Assembly (NCBI GenBank): GCA_037176905.1
Contig: JBBBWG010027124.1
Location: forward strand, 1 to 64,000
Source of the DNA: Azolla pinnata
Lineage: Eukaryota; Streptophyta; Polypodiopsida; Salviniales; Salviniaceae
Reading direction: 5' to 3'
DNA length: 64,000 bases
Shown here: piece after piece, positions 23,830-40,003 of the stretch
How the letters are laid out: the number at the start of each line of letters is the position of its first letter
Position numbering within the stretch: the first letter of the stretch is position 1
Translations under genes and position numbers: made by a program
Notes under the pieces: generated by a model
What the model saw: the letters and a program-made list of their open reading frames with translations, nothing else
The model's database searches: none
What the model was told of the DNA's origin: nothing

Positions 23830-25914
23830 CAAATTAGATCCCCTCTAGCATCCTAGCCTCCTCCTCCTCCTCCTCATCTTCCGCTCACCCTTTTCGCACG
23901 TCTCCGCGTACGTGCCCCCAGAAATCGCGAACTGCTCCCAGATGAACCCGAAATCCCCCGGTCGCCTTCCGAAAACAAACACGCGTACAGTGCAGTCCTC
24001 GCATTCGCGCACTTGCGAGCCGACGGACGGACGGACGCACGCACTTCCGATCCGCATCGACAAACGCGAAACGATGATGGGGATCGTAGGCCTTCTCTTT
24101 GGGCACGAAGCGAAGAGCCTGACCGGCGTACATTGGTATGCAGAGAGGAGTTCTTATTTTACACTAACAACAAGGTCTTGGGGGCAGGCTTCTATAAGTG
24201 GCTACGGGTGTGAACCCCAATTTCCAAATTTAGGGTGTGGATTCCCAAACACCCCCATGTTCTTCTCTCGAGTATATATAATGAGCAAAGTTTGCGTCGG
24301 CTCAACGTCCGATCAGTTCACAGGAGCAAAAGTCAGCAACTGACGCTCGAATCCAACCTAATCAATTGATTCCACTTCGATTGGTCATGGTTCTGAAAAC
24401 ATCTACATGGCTGTTTCTGGTGTACTGCTTGGCATGCCCTTGGGATAGTTAGTGGTCCTCACAATTGATCGAACTTCCAATCTTAGTTGCCCTCCTTGAT
24501 TGATAAACACAACTTCGCACCCCTGATTAGCTAGCTCCTCCTTTCCCCCCCCTGTCGCTTCGTCTCATTCATTCTCAGCTGCTGGCACCGCAACAGCAGA
24601 AGTCGTCGATTCTTCGTCCATCTTCAAACTCTTCAACACTCAAAAGGCCTAGCTGAATCGTATGTCTTCAGGGGCTCTTTTAAAATATATTCGCAGGCTG
24701 GACGAGCTTGGCTCGTATTTAGGTTGAGCAGTTCTCGAATGATTCATGCTTTGCCAAGTTCGATCGGACTTCGTCCTTAGCCTAGTTCAAAACTTGTTCT
24801 GGAGATTGCCCCGCAAAAACGATTACTTTCCCAATCTCCCTTGCTTGCCCTTTTGCCATTCACCTGTACAAGTAATCGCTCGATTCTCAAGGATCTCCTC
24901 ATACTTTCTCTTCAACAATCTAACTACCATGAAATTGACACGCATTCCTTCCATTCGAGTTTTATACACGCATTCTTGAGTTCTCAACTCTGCTAGCATT
25001 CTTGTTACTTGCTAGGGTTGGGGCTACATTGACAACACTGGCGATTCTAAAGACAACTAGAATAAACCAAAAGAGACATGTAAGCGAGTGTTAAAAGCTG
25101 AAATTGAGCCGAATTTGTTCGAGATTGGCTCTAGTTCCTTGCAGAGAAGCCTCCTTGTTGTTAATTTGTTCCTGATTCATGTTAGCCATATCACATGGAT
25201 AAATGATGCCAATAGGTACATTCCAAGTGTCGAAAACCTTGGCATGGATCTCCTTGAGTTGCAGTTACTAGATGATCCTCCGCTATGAGATTCTTTCGGA
25301 CATCCAGATGTTTCGAGTATAATCCAGCGAGGATTACATCGTGTGTAAGAATGGAATCGAACTATCATAAAGGAAACTCTTAATTCATAAGAAGTCAACC
25401 TAATCTTCTCATTGCTGATAAAACACAGTTAGTTGCTCTAATGTGTGCTCGAATGTGTGGTTTTAAGGATTATATCTCTCGTAAAGGGTTTGCAGGAGAT
25501 GTCGAGGACTTTGAGCAAGTGTGTGCTGAATTTTGAAGTGGATTACAGATTGCAATCGCTAATGGTGTGATATATTGAAAGGCCACGATACTCAAATACA
25601 ACTCATATAACAACTAAGGTATTTCTAATCTTTTTTAAATGGAACGGACTTCACGGATGGGAGAAGTGATCAACAGCATCAATCAGAATGTGGTTGATAA
25701 CCTTTAAAAAGATAAGAAGACCTGCAAATGAAATCCGAGCAGACAGGCAAATTTTCATGCGCCGATTGCAGAATTTGGGCAAAACACAATCAGACGAAAG
25801 CCATGATATTGTTAGCTACCAAGGAATCTTTGTCCGAACCATGTCGCCGAAACCAAAGAGTGCGATTCCATAAAGCCGGACGAGATCATGCTGGTATTGT
25901 TGAGCAACAGGGAA
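23830..25914. other. Intergenic, no gene seen
   Basis: No exon with a recognisable motif. The region holds the lectin promoter and ordinary AT-moderate sequence up to the tandem array. Confidence 0.5.
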
Positions 25915-26785
25915 TCTCTTTGTCCGAACCCTGTGATTTCCTGTGGATTCCCAGAGAGTCGTCGGACGGAATCATACAATCGTTTACGACGGAATCTTTT
26001 TGTCTAGACCTGCATCCAAACCCAGGGGTGAGATTCCAAAAAGTCAACTCCTGAAGCTCTCCATGACCATCATCTTTGTCCGAACCCTGCGATTTCTTGT
26101 GATCCCAGAGAGTCGGATGGAATCATACGATCGTTTTCGAAGGAATCTTTTTGTCTAGACCTGCATCCAAACCCAAGGGCGAGATTCTAGAAACCCAAGG
26201 GTGAGATTCCACAAAGTCAACTCCTGAAGCTCTCCATGACCATCATCTTTGTCCGAACCCTACAATTTCTTGTGGATTCCTAGAGAGTCATCGGACGGAA
26301 TCATACGATCGTCTTGGAAGGAATCTTTTTGGCTAGCCCTGCATCTAAACCCAAGGGCGAGATTCCAGAAACCCAAGGGTGAGATTCCAGAAAGTCAACT
26401 CCTGAAGCTCTCCATGACCATCATCTTTGTCCGAACCCTACAATTTCTTGTGGATTCCTAGAGAGTCATCGGACGGAATCATACGATCGTTTTGGAAGGA
26501 ATCTTTTTGGCTAGCCCTGCATCTAAACCCAAGGGCGAGATTCCAGAAACCCAAGGGTGAGATTCCACAAAGTCAACTCCTGAAGCTCTCCATGACCATC
26601 ATCTTTGTCCGAACCCTGCGATTTCTTGTGATTCCCAAAGAGTCGGACGGAATCATACGATCGTTTTGGAAGGAATCTTTTTGTCTAGACCTACATCCAA
26701 ACCCAAGGGTGAGATTCCAGAAACCCAAGGGCGAGATTCCAGAAAGTCAACTCCTGAAGCTCTCCATGACCATCATCTCCACAAA
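25915..26785. repeat. ~178-bp tandem repeat, about five copies
   Basis: The marker CTTTGTCCGAACC recurs at about 25919, 26073, 26247, 26425 and 26603, giving steps of 154, 174, 178 and 178 bp. Each unit also holds GAGAGTC, GGACGGAATCATACGATCG, GAAGGAATCTTTTTG, and a smaller internal repeat, AACCCAAGGGYGAGATTCCA, in one or two copies. The array ends about 45 bp before the COQ5 start, so it occupies the proximal promoter. Frames open on the plus strand are repeat-driven. Confidence 0.9.
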
Positions 26786-26827
26786 AGAACTTTGGATCCA
26801 AATTGTGACCTTCTTCAGACACACACG

Positions 26828-29727
<2,900 letters not shown>

Positions 29728-30917
29728 AACTGAAAGTCGGAAATTATTTCCCAAAAATACAAGCCAGAGCAAACGATTTCATAATAATACATGCATGCTC
29801 GAGCTCTACGCTCTCTAAAGAAACGGAATGATTCAAATTCCTTGGCGCATTTGTTCCGCAGAGCAAGTGATGTGAGAAGGTGAGATCCTGTGGCTCATTG
29901 CAGTTGGTATGCTGCTCATTTTAGTCTGTGGTTGTCATTTTATGCATCTGGTTTCTAACGGTTTTAATGTAAAAAATTCCCAATCGAAATGTAATTGGTA
30001 TAATCAAGTCTAAACTGCGTAAACAGTCTCAGTTCATATTAAGTGCATTGCACTGCTACTCTACATTAAATTGCTAAATAGAAGTCCAACAATTTTTTTT
30101 TTGTTTTATGATTTAGCATCCGTTGCTATCCATAAGTTTTCAATCTTATGAATTTGAAGCTTCAGAAACCTCATGCAAAGAATGAGAGTGTACATTCCTG
30201 AATAACTAAGAAGTGGGAATAACTTGGCTGCTTTAAGTTGAGGTACTTCTGATAATAATGTTCTCCAATGTTGGCTGTCCCCTGCAACAAATGCGTGTTC
30301 CGCCCACCCAATGTTCAGAGCACATACTATTTTGAGCAACTTGTATGAGATTCGTTGCAAATGACAATGGAATGCTTGCTCGCAGCTTCAACCATTGCAT
30401 TTGAAGGTCAAGAACTCTCACCAGATTCAGCTATTGTGTGAATCCAAACTGTGAAAGCACTAAACCAAATCGAGTTGAACCAAACTGAAGCCATGCCACA
30501 TACAAGTTTTGAAACGTAAATTGAGCCAAGCAAACGATTAAGTTCCAGCTTGAAGGGGGAAACTCAATCTTTGCTAGGCCCTTCAAAGTATTTAAGGAGG
30601 GAGAGAGAAGGAAAAGAGGGGGGGAGGAGTTTATAAACTAAACTTGAAGCACAAATGAAAAGATGTCCGGACCATTTAAGCTGAAATTCGACATAGTTTG
30701 ATGCTAGTCGAATCGGAAAAGCATAGAGCTGATAAATTGCTGAAATTGTCCGATGACTGAAGTCGAATGCATGTTATCAAGACTTCAAGCCTAGAGCAAA
30801 GAAGCCATTAAACCGTGAAGGCCTTGAGGCCTTGGTTGAACACAACCCATTCATTCCTAAAGTCGGTAGGATCCTTACGAAAGACCACTCTCCACAATGA
30901 GAAGAAGACGAAGAAGA

Positions 30918-30918
<1 letters not shown>
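29728..30918. other. Intergenic, no gene seen
   Basis: COQ5 3' flank and upstream DNA of the isopropylmalate synthase gene. Frames are short and without motif. Confidence 0.55.
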
Positions 30919-30959
<41 letters not shown>

Positions 30960-31290
30960 GCCAACGGCGTCGATGCCGATATTGCCAAATGTCAATGATG
31001 ATAATGATGACGATGTTGATGGTGGTGATGATGTCGATGCCGGTGTCGATGTCGTCGATGGTGGTGGTCATACTATTGATTGTCGATGATGATGATGATG
31101 GTGATGGTGATGGTGATGGTGATGACGGCGACTGTGATGCAATGATGGTGAAGAGGGTGATGACAGCGACAGCGACAGCGACGGCGATGATGATAGGGAA
31201 CATGATGATGATGATGGTGGTGATGGTGATGGTGGTGGTGGTGGTGATGGTGATGGTGGTGGTGATGGTGATGGTGATGGTGGTGGGCTT
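30919..31290. repeat. GAT/GGT trinucleotide microsatellite
   Basis: A pure GAT run (30919-30958) is followed by interrupted GATGGT and GGTGAT units to about 31290. It lies roughly 190 bp upstream of the isopropylmalate synthase start. Open frames through it in several phases have no biological support. Confidence 0.9.
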
Positions 31291-31482
31291 GAAAGGGACG
31301 CCATTACTGCACAAGGAAGACTTGGGCGAGCTACGGTTGTGTTGGAAGGTAAAGAAGCATCATCTCTTCTTGGAAGAAGCTTCCATCAGATCAGATCAGA
31401 TCGGATCGGATCAGATCAGATTCAGAAGTCTCTTGCTTGGAATCAATCGGTTTCTCCTCGGCTTCACGCAGAGCCCTCAGCT

Positions 31483-34400
31483 ATGGCGAGCACGCTGTGC
31501 TTCTCCCTCCCGCATTCCTCTCCCATCTTCCAGCGGAGGATCATCGATCAACGGACGTTGCTGGCCCGCGGAAGCCCATCAGCGCCGCCGCCATTGCCAT
31601 CCTCGCGCATTCGCTGCAGCGGCGGCGGCGGCGGCGGCGGCGGCGATGGCCTCAAGAGGCCCCAGTACATCCCCAACAGGATCCACGACCCCAACTATGT
31701 GCGCATCTTCGACACCACGCTCAGGGACGGCGAGCAGTCCCCCGGCGCAACCCTAACCAGCAAGGAGAAGCTCGACATCGCCAGGCAGCTCGCGAAGCTC
31801 GGGGTGGATGTCATCGAGGCGGGGTTCCCCGTCGCTTCCCCCGACGACTTCGAAGCCGTCAAGCTCATCGCCAAGGAGGTGGGGAACGATGTGAGCGAGG
31901 ATGGCTATGTCCCTGTCATCTGCGGCCTCGCCAGGTGCAGCAAAGCCGACATTGATGCTGCTTGGGATGCTGTGCGATACGCTGTGCGGCCTCGCGTCCA
32001 CACCTTCATTGCCACCAGCGATATCCACATGCGCTACAAGCTTCGCAAGTCCCCCGAAGAGGTCATCCGAATCGCTCGAGAAATGGTTCTGTATGCACGC
32101 GGCCTCGGTTGCGAGGACATCGACTTCAGCCCCGAAGATGCAGGCAGGTGTGTTTGTTTGCGCAACTCGCGTGTGTATAGCTCCTGCTAGAAGGCTCATA
32201 TTTTACATGTGGATATATCAACAGTGCATATTGGCTTTGTGAAGTGGGTCATTGAGAAAGAAAGAGAGGCCAAACTGGCCCATGAGACAACATACAAAGT
32301 ATGTGGTGGTATCCCAGTCTTCCGCAATAAAGGAAACATAAATGTGTGTTATCCTAAAAAGAGAAAATGTGTACGATGCAACATGCTATGCAAATAGTAT
32401 TGTACGAAATTTGGTGGAGATCCTAAGCTCAGAGGGTTTAGGATGGTCGTAATTGTGCTCAATCTGAAAACCCAAGGGCTTTTTTTTTTCCCCTTATTGA
32501 TGGTGATCCTGTATGTTTATATTTATGCGTGCGTGTGTGTGTATATATATATATATATCAAAATTGGATTTTGCATAAAACGATCATGACTGGCCTCAGG
32601 GTTTAGGAACTAGGGATTTTCTCTGGAAATTGACCGTGGTTTTTGGTTGGTAGGTCCGATCCTGAGTTCTTGTACCGTGTTCTAGAAGAAGTGATAAAAG
32701 CTGGTGCCACCACTGTGAATATCCCTGACACAGTCGGTTATAATCTTCCCGAGGAATTCGGTCAATTGATTGCGAATATTAAAGCGAATACCCCTGGTGC
32801 CGACAATATCATCATCTCAACTCACTGCCACAATGATCTTGGCCTTGCAACTGCGAACACTTTGGCGGTGAGTCAGTTGCTCTTGAGACTCTTTCTATAT
32901 TATTTGTTTTCTACTTTGCTGATACTTGTAAATTTTCATCTATAAACTGAATAGAAAAGAATGTTCTATGTGCGGGCACTGCAGGGTGCGCTTAATGGTG
33001 CTAGGCAACTGGAAGTCACACTGAATGGTATTGGGGAACGAGCAGGAAATGCATCCCTTGAAGAGGTAGAACACTTTGTGACTGTCCATTGAAACATTGA
33101 GCTGCCCATGTCTTAATTCCATGTTACGCTTTTTTCACTGATCATATATATTCAGCATCATGTTTTATCTGAGAATGTGCTTGGACATGCGAAAAGTTGT
33201 CATACCATATGCTATATTAGACTACTTACTTTTCTGCAGATTGTAATGGCCATCAAATGTCGAGGCCAAGGAGAAATGGGTGGCCTCTACACGGGCATAC
33301 GAACCAAGCATATCGCAGCTTCAAGCAAGATGGTATGTAACAATGGTAGCATTACCAAGAGTATCTTATGTGATAATGGCTGGGTTGAAACTGCTAGCAC
33401 AGGAATAAATGTGAAACGTTTCTCTTATGAACTCAGAGATCTTTGTATCCCAGGTTGCAGATTACACTGGTATGCTTGTTCAACCTCATAAGGCCATCGT
33501 TGGAGCCAATGCATTTGCACATGAAAGTGGAATTCATCAGGTATTGCATAAGTTCCGTGAAATGTATATGGAATCAACCGTATATTTCAGTGTCTTTAAT
33601 TCTGATTACTTCTTTTATAGTGAATAAAGCAATGAATTGAGACAATGATTCTTCTATGAGAGGGCTATGTTTCGAGTCTAGAAATATTTTTCAACCAAAA
33701 AATTATGATATTTTGTGACACCCTTCAACATGCCGTTATTGAGCAAATTTGTGTTACAAGTAGAGGTGATGAGCCTAGCTCACTCTGCATGTAACACCTG
33801 CTCATAGCTCCCCGAGCCTCTTTTGCAGCAAGACCATGTAAAAAGCACCGAAGAGAACTTTGTGGAGAAGAATTTGGGCACCTCTTTGGTGAAGGGGTAT
33901 TGCTACATCCTCTTTTTCTGTGCACCATATCTCTCATAAACCCATATTATGTCCTCATAAAATTTCTGCTGGTGATTCAACTGCATTTCATTGACACAAA
34001 CAAATGAAATAATCTAGCGCTGATGTTCTTCACAATCATAAGAATTATAGCAGTGTTACTTCCTTCGTTTTTCTTGAAAGACACGTAACATAATTAAGAT
34101 CACAAGAGTTTCCTGAAATTCTGATTTGGTAATAAATTGCTCTAGAACTATGAAGCCACATGCCCTTCTAGGAGTGAATTACTACTGTGTTTAGAGAAAA
34201 AGTGATTAAAGATCCTAGTTTCTTATCCTGGTTGCGTTTTAGAACGTGATCTTTAATGCATTGACAAATCAAAAAAAGTGGCCATTGTTGTAATGGCTTC
34301 GAAATTTTCAGCTATCTGTCTCCCAAATTGTTTTCTTCCATGATTGTCATATTTTTAAGATATTTGTGAAGCATAATTAGGGTTTGCAGCCGGCTATGAC

Positions 34401-36527
34401 TTAGGAATAGACTAAAGATGTTATCCTAGTAACATTACTCTAGGTGCGTTCCAAGTAACATTACTCTATTCTACTCTATGCAGGATGGGATGCTGAAGTT
34501 CAAAGGCACTTATGAAATCCTTTCTCCTGAAGATATCGGGCTTGCTAGGATGGACGCCTCTGGAATTGTCTTGGGAAAGCACAGGTACACTCTGGTTTCC
34601 ATTTTCATTGACCAAATACTTTCAAGTTCTCTACCACAGTTTGACTTAATGATGCTTGTGATTTCTTCTTCTCAGTGGAAGGCATGCTTTGAAATCTCGA
34701 TTACATCAGGTTTGCATCTTCATATTGCCCATTGGTTGAAATTTTAATGTTTCATAAGTAAAGTGAGATGATGGGTAAGTCTCATCAAAGTGGTTACATG
34801 AGATTGTCCACGGGATCACAAAATAGTACTGAAATTTGCCATCAACTATCACTAGTGTGATGCAAAATCATTTCCATATTCCTTCTCTTAAACCATTTAC
34901 ATGTAGTGTCCATAGCAAGAAGAGAGAAATTTTATTGTGCTGCTACATCCTAATAATCGGTGTCTCTTCTTTCATGTATGATGTGAATCATCTACTCGTT
35001 TATTGCCATCAGACGCTCAGATTGATAGAGCTTACCTGGAAATTCAGGAATGGTTTAAAGTGAGTCAAAACCGAAGTATGAACTGAAGCCAAATGATTTG
35101 ATTTATTTCAGTTCGGTTTAGGTAGTCAATGAATCTAAAGGGTTTTTCTGTTTTCAAGTGTTAGTTCGATCAGGTGGGCTTTGGTATTTTCAAACTTAAC
35201 TGAACTTAATCTTTACTGATAGCTTATCTGGCCCCCGTTTTGAGGATCATTACAGGTTGCCTCAATACCCAAGGTGGCATTGTATATAACATTGTACCTT
35301 TGTAGCTCTTGTCAAATACATTATAGGTGACATTGTAGATACATAATAGTAGTAAAAGAACAAATCTGTTCTTTACATAATAGTAAAATACATGAAAAGA
35401 GCGGTTCTGTTTTTTACAGCTAGGTTATGACATACAAGGGCCAGAATTGGATGACATCTTTCTACGCTTTAAGACAGTGGCAGAGAAAAAGAAGGTACCC
35501 GAATGTCTGAGTTGGACTGCCTTTTCCTGTCCACCATATGCCTCAAATTTTAATTAATTCATATGTTCATGTATAGAAACTCTCTGATGAAGATTTGGAA
35601 GCATTGCTGTCTGACAAAATGTTCCAGCCGAAGGAAATTTGGACACTTCAAGATGTTCAGGTGAACATCACATAGTTCACTATGGTGTTTTGCAATCTGT
35701 TATGGGATCTGAAGGAGTATTGATGTGTTTAGGTTGTATGTGGAACTTTGGGATTGCCAACAGCAACAATTAAGCTTAAAACAGAAGATGGGATCGAATA
35801 TATTTCTTCTGCAATTGGTACAGGGCCTGTTGATGCTGCCTTGAAGGCTGTTGACAGTATTGTGAAGGTATTTCTAAAAAGTACCTGGTACATCAATATA
35901 TCGTACCATTGTTATTAATTGTATTGTAAAGGTAGATCATGTTTTGGAAGCATAGATGCAAATCAAAAGCATGAGATGTGGGTGAGAAAATCCTATACAT
36001 CTCAATTAGAGCTCATGACACTAAATGATGAAGATTCATGAATGTCAGAGACTTTATTATGTCGTTATGTCGCAGATGCCTGTAACTCTTTTGGAGTATT
36101 CGCTCAATGCTGTGACGGAAGGAATTGATGCAATTGCTACAACAAGGGTGGTGATCCGCAGTGAGAATGCTCACATGTCCATGCATGCACAAACAGGGGA
36201 GACTATACAGCGCACATTCAGGTAACATTTTGTATTTTCTTCTTCGGGCTCCAAAAACATGCTCATTATTGGGCTCATCGCCCATCATGATGTTTTGGAA
36301 TCATTATAAAAGCTTTTCCGACTGTTTTTCCTTTTATCTGTTAGTTGTTGAGGTTAAAGTTCATTAGAAAAATCTTTATGTACAGTGGGACAGGAGCCTC
36401 CATGGATGTTGTAGTTTCTAGCGTCAAGGCATACATCAGTGCTTTAAACAAGATGCTTGGCTTCCAAGATGCAAGAGAAATGAGCAAGACATTTGGTCTA
36501 TCCAAATGCAAAGTCCCAGTCGTGTAG
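31483..36527 (+). CDS. 2-isopropylmalate synthase, plastid (618 aa)
   Basis: Twelve exons: 31483-32147, 32654-32867, 32985-33065, 33240-33332, 33454-33540, 34484-34584, 34676-34709, 35420-35494, 35577-35660, 35733-35867, 36076-36221 and 36386-36527. Every junction keeps frame. The enzyme condenses acetyl-CoA with 2-oxoisovalerate, the committed step of leucine synthesis in the chloroplast. The first ~60 residues are Ser/Pro/Arg-rich with a Gly run, fitting a transit peptide. The TIM-barrel motifs are [13 protein letters not shown] (Arg81-Asp82), the metal-binding HCHNDLGLA, and [14 protein letters not shown]. The C-terminal LeuA dimer (leucine feedback) domain is present, with [13 protein letters not shown] and [19 protein letters not shown], so this is not one of the truncated methylthioalkylmalate-type enzymes. 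Length is normal. A GATCAGATCAG microsatellite near 31390 lies in the leader. Confidence 0.96.
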
Positions 36528-37345
36528 AATGGTAGTGCAGGTAATTGACCCTGTCAAGGGGTTTAAGTTTTGATAGGTTACGTAAAGGGAGAAATAAGCT
36601 CAATCGATGTTTTGCTGATTACCAGTGATTTTGTGGGTTGGTTTTGCATATTGTAAGGTATCTCAGAAGGTGTTGTTACGCCTTCAAATCTAATGTGTCG
36701 TGGCTACTTGTAGTCACGAGCATCGGTCAACAGCTAAATTAATGTACATTGCTGAAACTATGTAGTCTGTTTCTAGAATTCAGGCTAATGCAGAAGTCTC
36801 TTACTAAGGTGTTAAACAACTGCATAGTTTGCCTGCATCGAGTTGCTTACGATTTTGCTTCCTAAGTTCCTAACCTTCTTACTTCCATTCATGTTGTTCG
36901 TGCGCCATTTATAATTTGTTGTTAGTGTGTCTACGACAGCAGATTGAATTGCATGTTATCTTGATATTTAAGAAAGATACGTTTTCTCGATTGAGGCCGA
37001 CTTTTTTTTCTTTTCTTTTTTAACACAAACTAATCACTTACTTCACATACGGCGATTTGAAGTTCGTCATAATTTTTGCATTTGATTGATTTGTATTTCT
37101 TGTCCTACTTGAAACTTACGGAATTTAACTGTAAGAGGTTAATAGCACGTTCTATTGTGTGCTATTCCAATGAAAACGTTGTATCATTCTTCTTTAGATT
37201 ATTCAGTTCACCTATTCCCTAATATATGATTTTTATGCACGGATTTGTGAAATATTTTTTCAAGTCACATCCCTTTTTTGGGCAATCGAATGGAAATATT
37301 GTGGATTTGCGACGATTTTGCACCAATGTATGTTTCCTAGCCAAA
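36528..37345. other. Isopropylmalate synthase 3' flank, no gene
   Basis: AT-rich sequence with no supported exon. It likely includes the 3' UTR and the poly(A) region of the preceding gene. Confidence 0.6.
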
Positions 37346-38014
37346 TTAAGCTAGTAAGACTTTTTTAAGAAGCTTGTGAAGCACTCTCCATAAGGGATGG
37401 TGGCACTTAAACAGAGCATATGTACCCTTGCCGTCCTGAAGTGCCACCGGTGTTTCCTCGTCCGCAGCCGAAGTGGGCAATCCCCACAGGCCCTGTGCAC
37501 ACATGTACATGGCCAAGTTCAAGCAGTTGATCTCTTTCTTCTTCGTCGCCATCGTCGATGACGCATGGACCTGTCAGAACAAAGCAAGAGATTGAACGAT
37601 CAAAGGAATATATAAGAGAATAGAAGAAGAGAGGAGAGTGAATTAATAAGAGAAGGGTGGGTTTTACTAGAATAGAATGAGTACAGGGATGAGTTCAATA
37701 TAAGGTGGGCTTCAAGCTTAAGACTGGTGTTTATTCGAACTGTTTTGATATGATCTATTTGTCTATATTTATAGGTTTCTATAAAATAACCTAGAGATTT
37801 GTATGAAGTGGAGGAGGGGCGCCGCATCGGCTGGAGCTGTGCGCATGGGCAAGAAGCGCGGATCGTCGAGCAGCTCTGCGATGAGGAACCGCGAGAAGTT
37901 CTCGTAGATGTAGGTGCCGCGCGATGTCAACGAAGGGAACTGGAAAGAGCTGCTGCTGCTGTTGTTGTTGCTGCTACTGCTAGTATTGTTACTACTACTT
38001 CTATTGCAGCGATC
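37346..38014 (-). pseudogene. Decayed partial copy of the HAD-terpene cyclase gene
   Basis: On the minus strand, 38014 down to about 37803 matches the first ~65 residues of exon 3 of the intact gene (ENFSRFLIAELL, DPRFLPM, PPLLHF-like blocks). It then jumps straight into the LTR-derived intron (about 37573-37800). Next comes an exon-4 copy (37571 to about 37430, EINCLNLAMYMCA and ADEETPVALQDGKG) that loses homology before the conserved toroid end. Most of exon 3, including the DxDTT motif, is missing, as are exons 1 and 2. DNA identity to 40.0-41.2 kb remains high, so the duplication is fairly recent. Upstream homology continues through 38.0-38.4 kb (matching 41.26-41.6 kb). Confidence 0.85.
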
Positions 38015-39860
38015 TAGGAGCAAAACACAAGTCCGAGGGAAGATGATCAATGGGTGCCATGGGTTGAGATATATCTAACCACATGTATTCACCCTCTAAC
38101 TTAAGTAATGTGTTTATGCAAGGCCAGGGTCAATTTTTTAATTTACGTGTTCAATACTCCCATATTTTTTTAAAGGGAGCAAACTCTAGAAATGAGAAGA
38201 AGCCTTTTATTTATAAAAAAAGGCCCCATTGTTGAGTCTGAGGTGACACACTATTCTTAGGGAAAGTGATTCTACTTCTACTCTTCATCTTGTGGTAAGG
38301 AATTGGTCGTAAGAATAATCCTTTTCGACGTTACTTGTGGTTTGTAAGTTGTTTTAATGTTCTGGCTTTGTTTAACAACATCAATATGGCCCAACACTGA
38401 CATGTCTAAGTAGCCATGTCACCAGATATACTGCTCTAAAATCATCTCAAAATCAGCTCCTCCGTTTATTAATTAGGCTTCATGAAGACCATCAAATATG
38501 TATAGATGTACATATTCATGTGTGAATGTATGTATGCATGTATGTGAATGCATATATGTATGCATTGTATACATGTAAGTGTGTATATATATACATACTC
38601 TTCTATAAGGAACTATTCCTACATCTGGTATGTATGTGTGTGTGTGTGTTACGGACGCACCAACAGTGGTATGACAAGAATGCATGGACAAGGGGTGCTA
38701 CGAGGAACAAGGTTTACAAGGTTGGAGCTAGAAGTGACGAGGCAAGGACATTACAACTACTGTATACACTTATACCCACTCATAGTTGCAAAACATTTCT
38801 TGCTATTTCCATTCTTGGTAGTTACTGGAAGTTGGAAGTCTGGTGCCCAATGCTGCTAACATGTGGGAAGTTTGCGACTTCAATCATCAGTGATGGTTTC
38901 TTTTGCTTGTTTTCCTCTATTGTAGACGCCTTGAAGAAGCATGCGTCTACACAATCGTGCAATTGTAAAGTTACATGAAATCAGCATCGATATCAGAACG
39001 AGTTTGGGTTGTATGGTAGACCAAGCTGATAAAAGTTTACAGATAATATAGAAATAATGTTGTCCTTATATGCTTGGACGCAACCGTGACGTGTGGGGGA
39101 TGATTGGGAGCTCATCAACAAGCGCATCAGTGGGGCAATCCCCTTCCTTATCTTACAAAGTAGGCAGACATTGATGTTTTGAGAGAACATTGGATTACTT
39201 GTTCAAGCAAATGGGAAGAATGATATATTTTTACGTCTTTTGAATGCTCCAAGTGCTGTTTTTTTTTTTTCACAAATTTGGCACACTTCCAACAAAGGGA
39301 CACAAGTCAAAAGTTTACATCTTAGACGACAAAGCATACGGATTTGTCTAGCCCAGCTCTTTTAAAGTGATATTTATTCTTGTCCCACATAAAAACTGCA
39401 CTTGTATTGTGACTTGTGAGTTTACGAGTAAATGGCAGCTGCTCATTTTTCAATTGTTAAGGGAATGTATCATACCGTGTTGTTCCACAAGCCAATCACA
39501 TACGAGAGCAAACCAACACCTTAATGTACCTGATTTTATAGAATTGTTCCACAATTAGAGATGTTAAAAGCCACCTAACACATATGCTTTTGAACTCACT
39601 CTCACAAGCCAAGCAAGACCATTCGGTACGAGAGCAATCCAGCTTCCTCTCACAAAGCAAGAGCAAGACCATTGTACACAAGAGTAAACTTTATCATAAT
39701 TTACATTATTTACAATACCTGTCCCACAATCGAAGAATCGGAAAGATTGAAATATGAGTTTTTATTTCAAACTATTACGGTCGAAGCTCGTAAATAACGA
39801 TAGACTTGAAATATAGGAATTTGACATAAAGAAAACAATATGAAAGCAGAGACATAGAGA
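38015..39860. other. Duplicated flank of the cyclase gene
   Basis: 38040-38370 matches 41260-41590 (intron 2 of the intact gene). 39350-39840 matches 45340-46030 (its upstream flank). The sequence between has no coding exon and includes a TATG/TGTG microsatellite at about 38515-38655. The DNA corresponding to exons 1 and 2 is absent, so a large deletion has removed the 5' half of this copy. Confidence 0.7.
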
Positions 39861-40003
39861 GCCAAAGCAGAGACCATGATCCGACACGAGCTAAATTTGG
39901 CATCGATGTTTTGGCATATTGTGGCTGGCTGTCTGGCTGGCTACCTGGATCGACAATGAACCAACGTTTCGATTTGGGTGCTCATGGTCGATCGATCGAT
40001 CGA

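Noticed and set aside
30815-31480. Open frame running into the isopropylmalate synthase region
   Set aside because: It is kept open by the GAT repeat. The real start is the ATG at 31483, in front of a transit-peptide-like segment.
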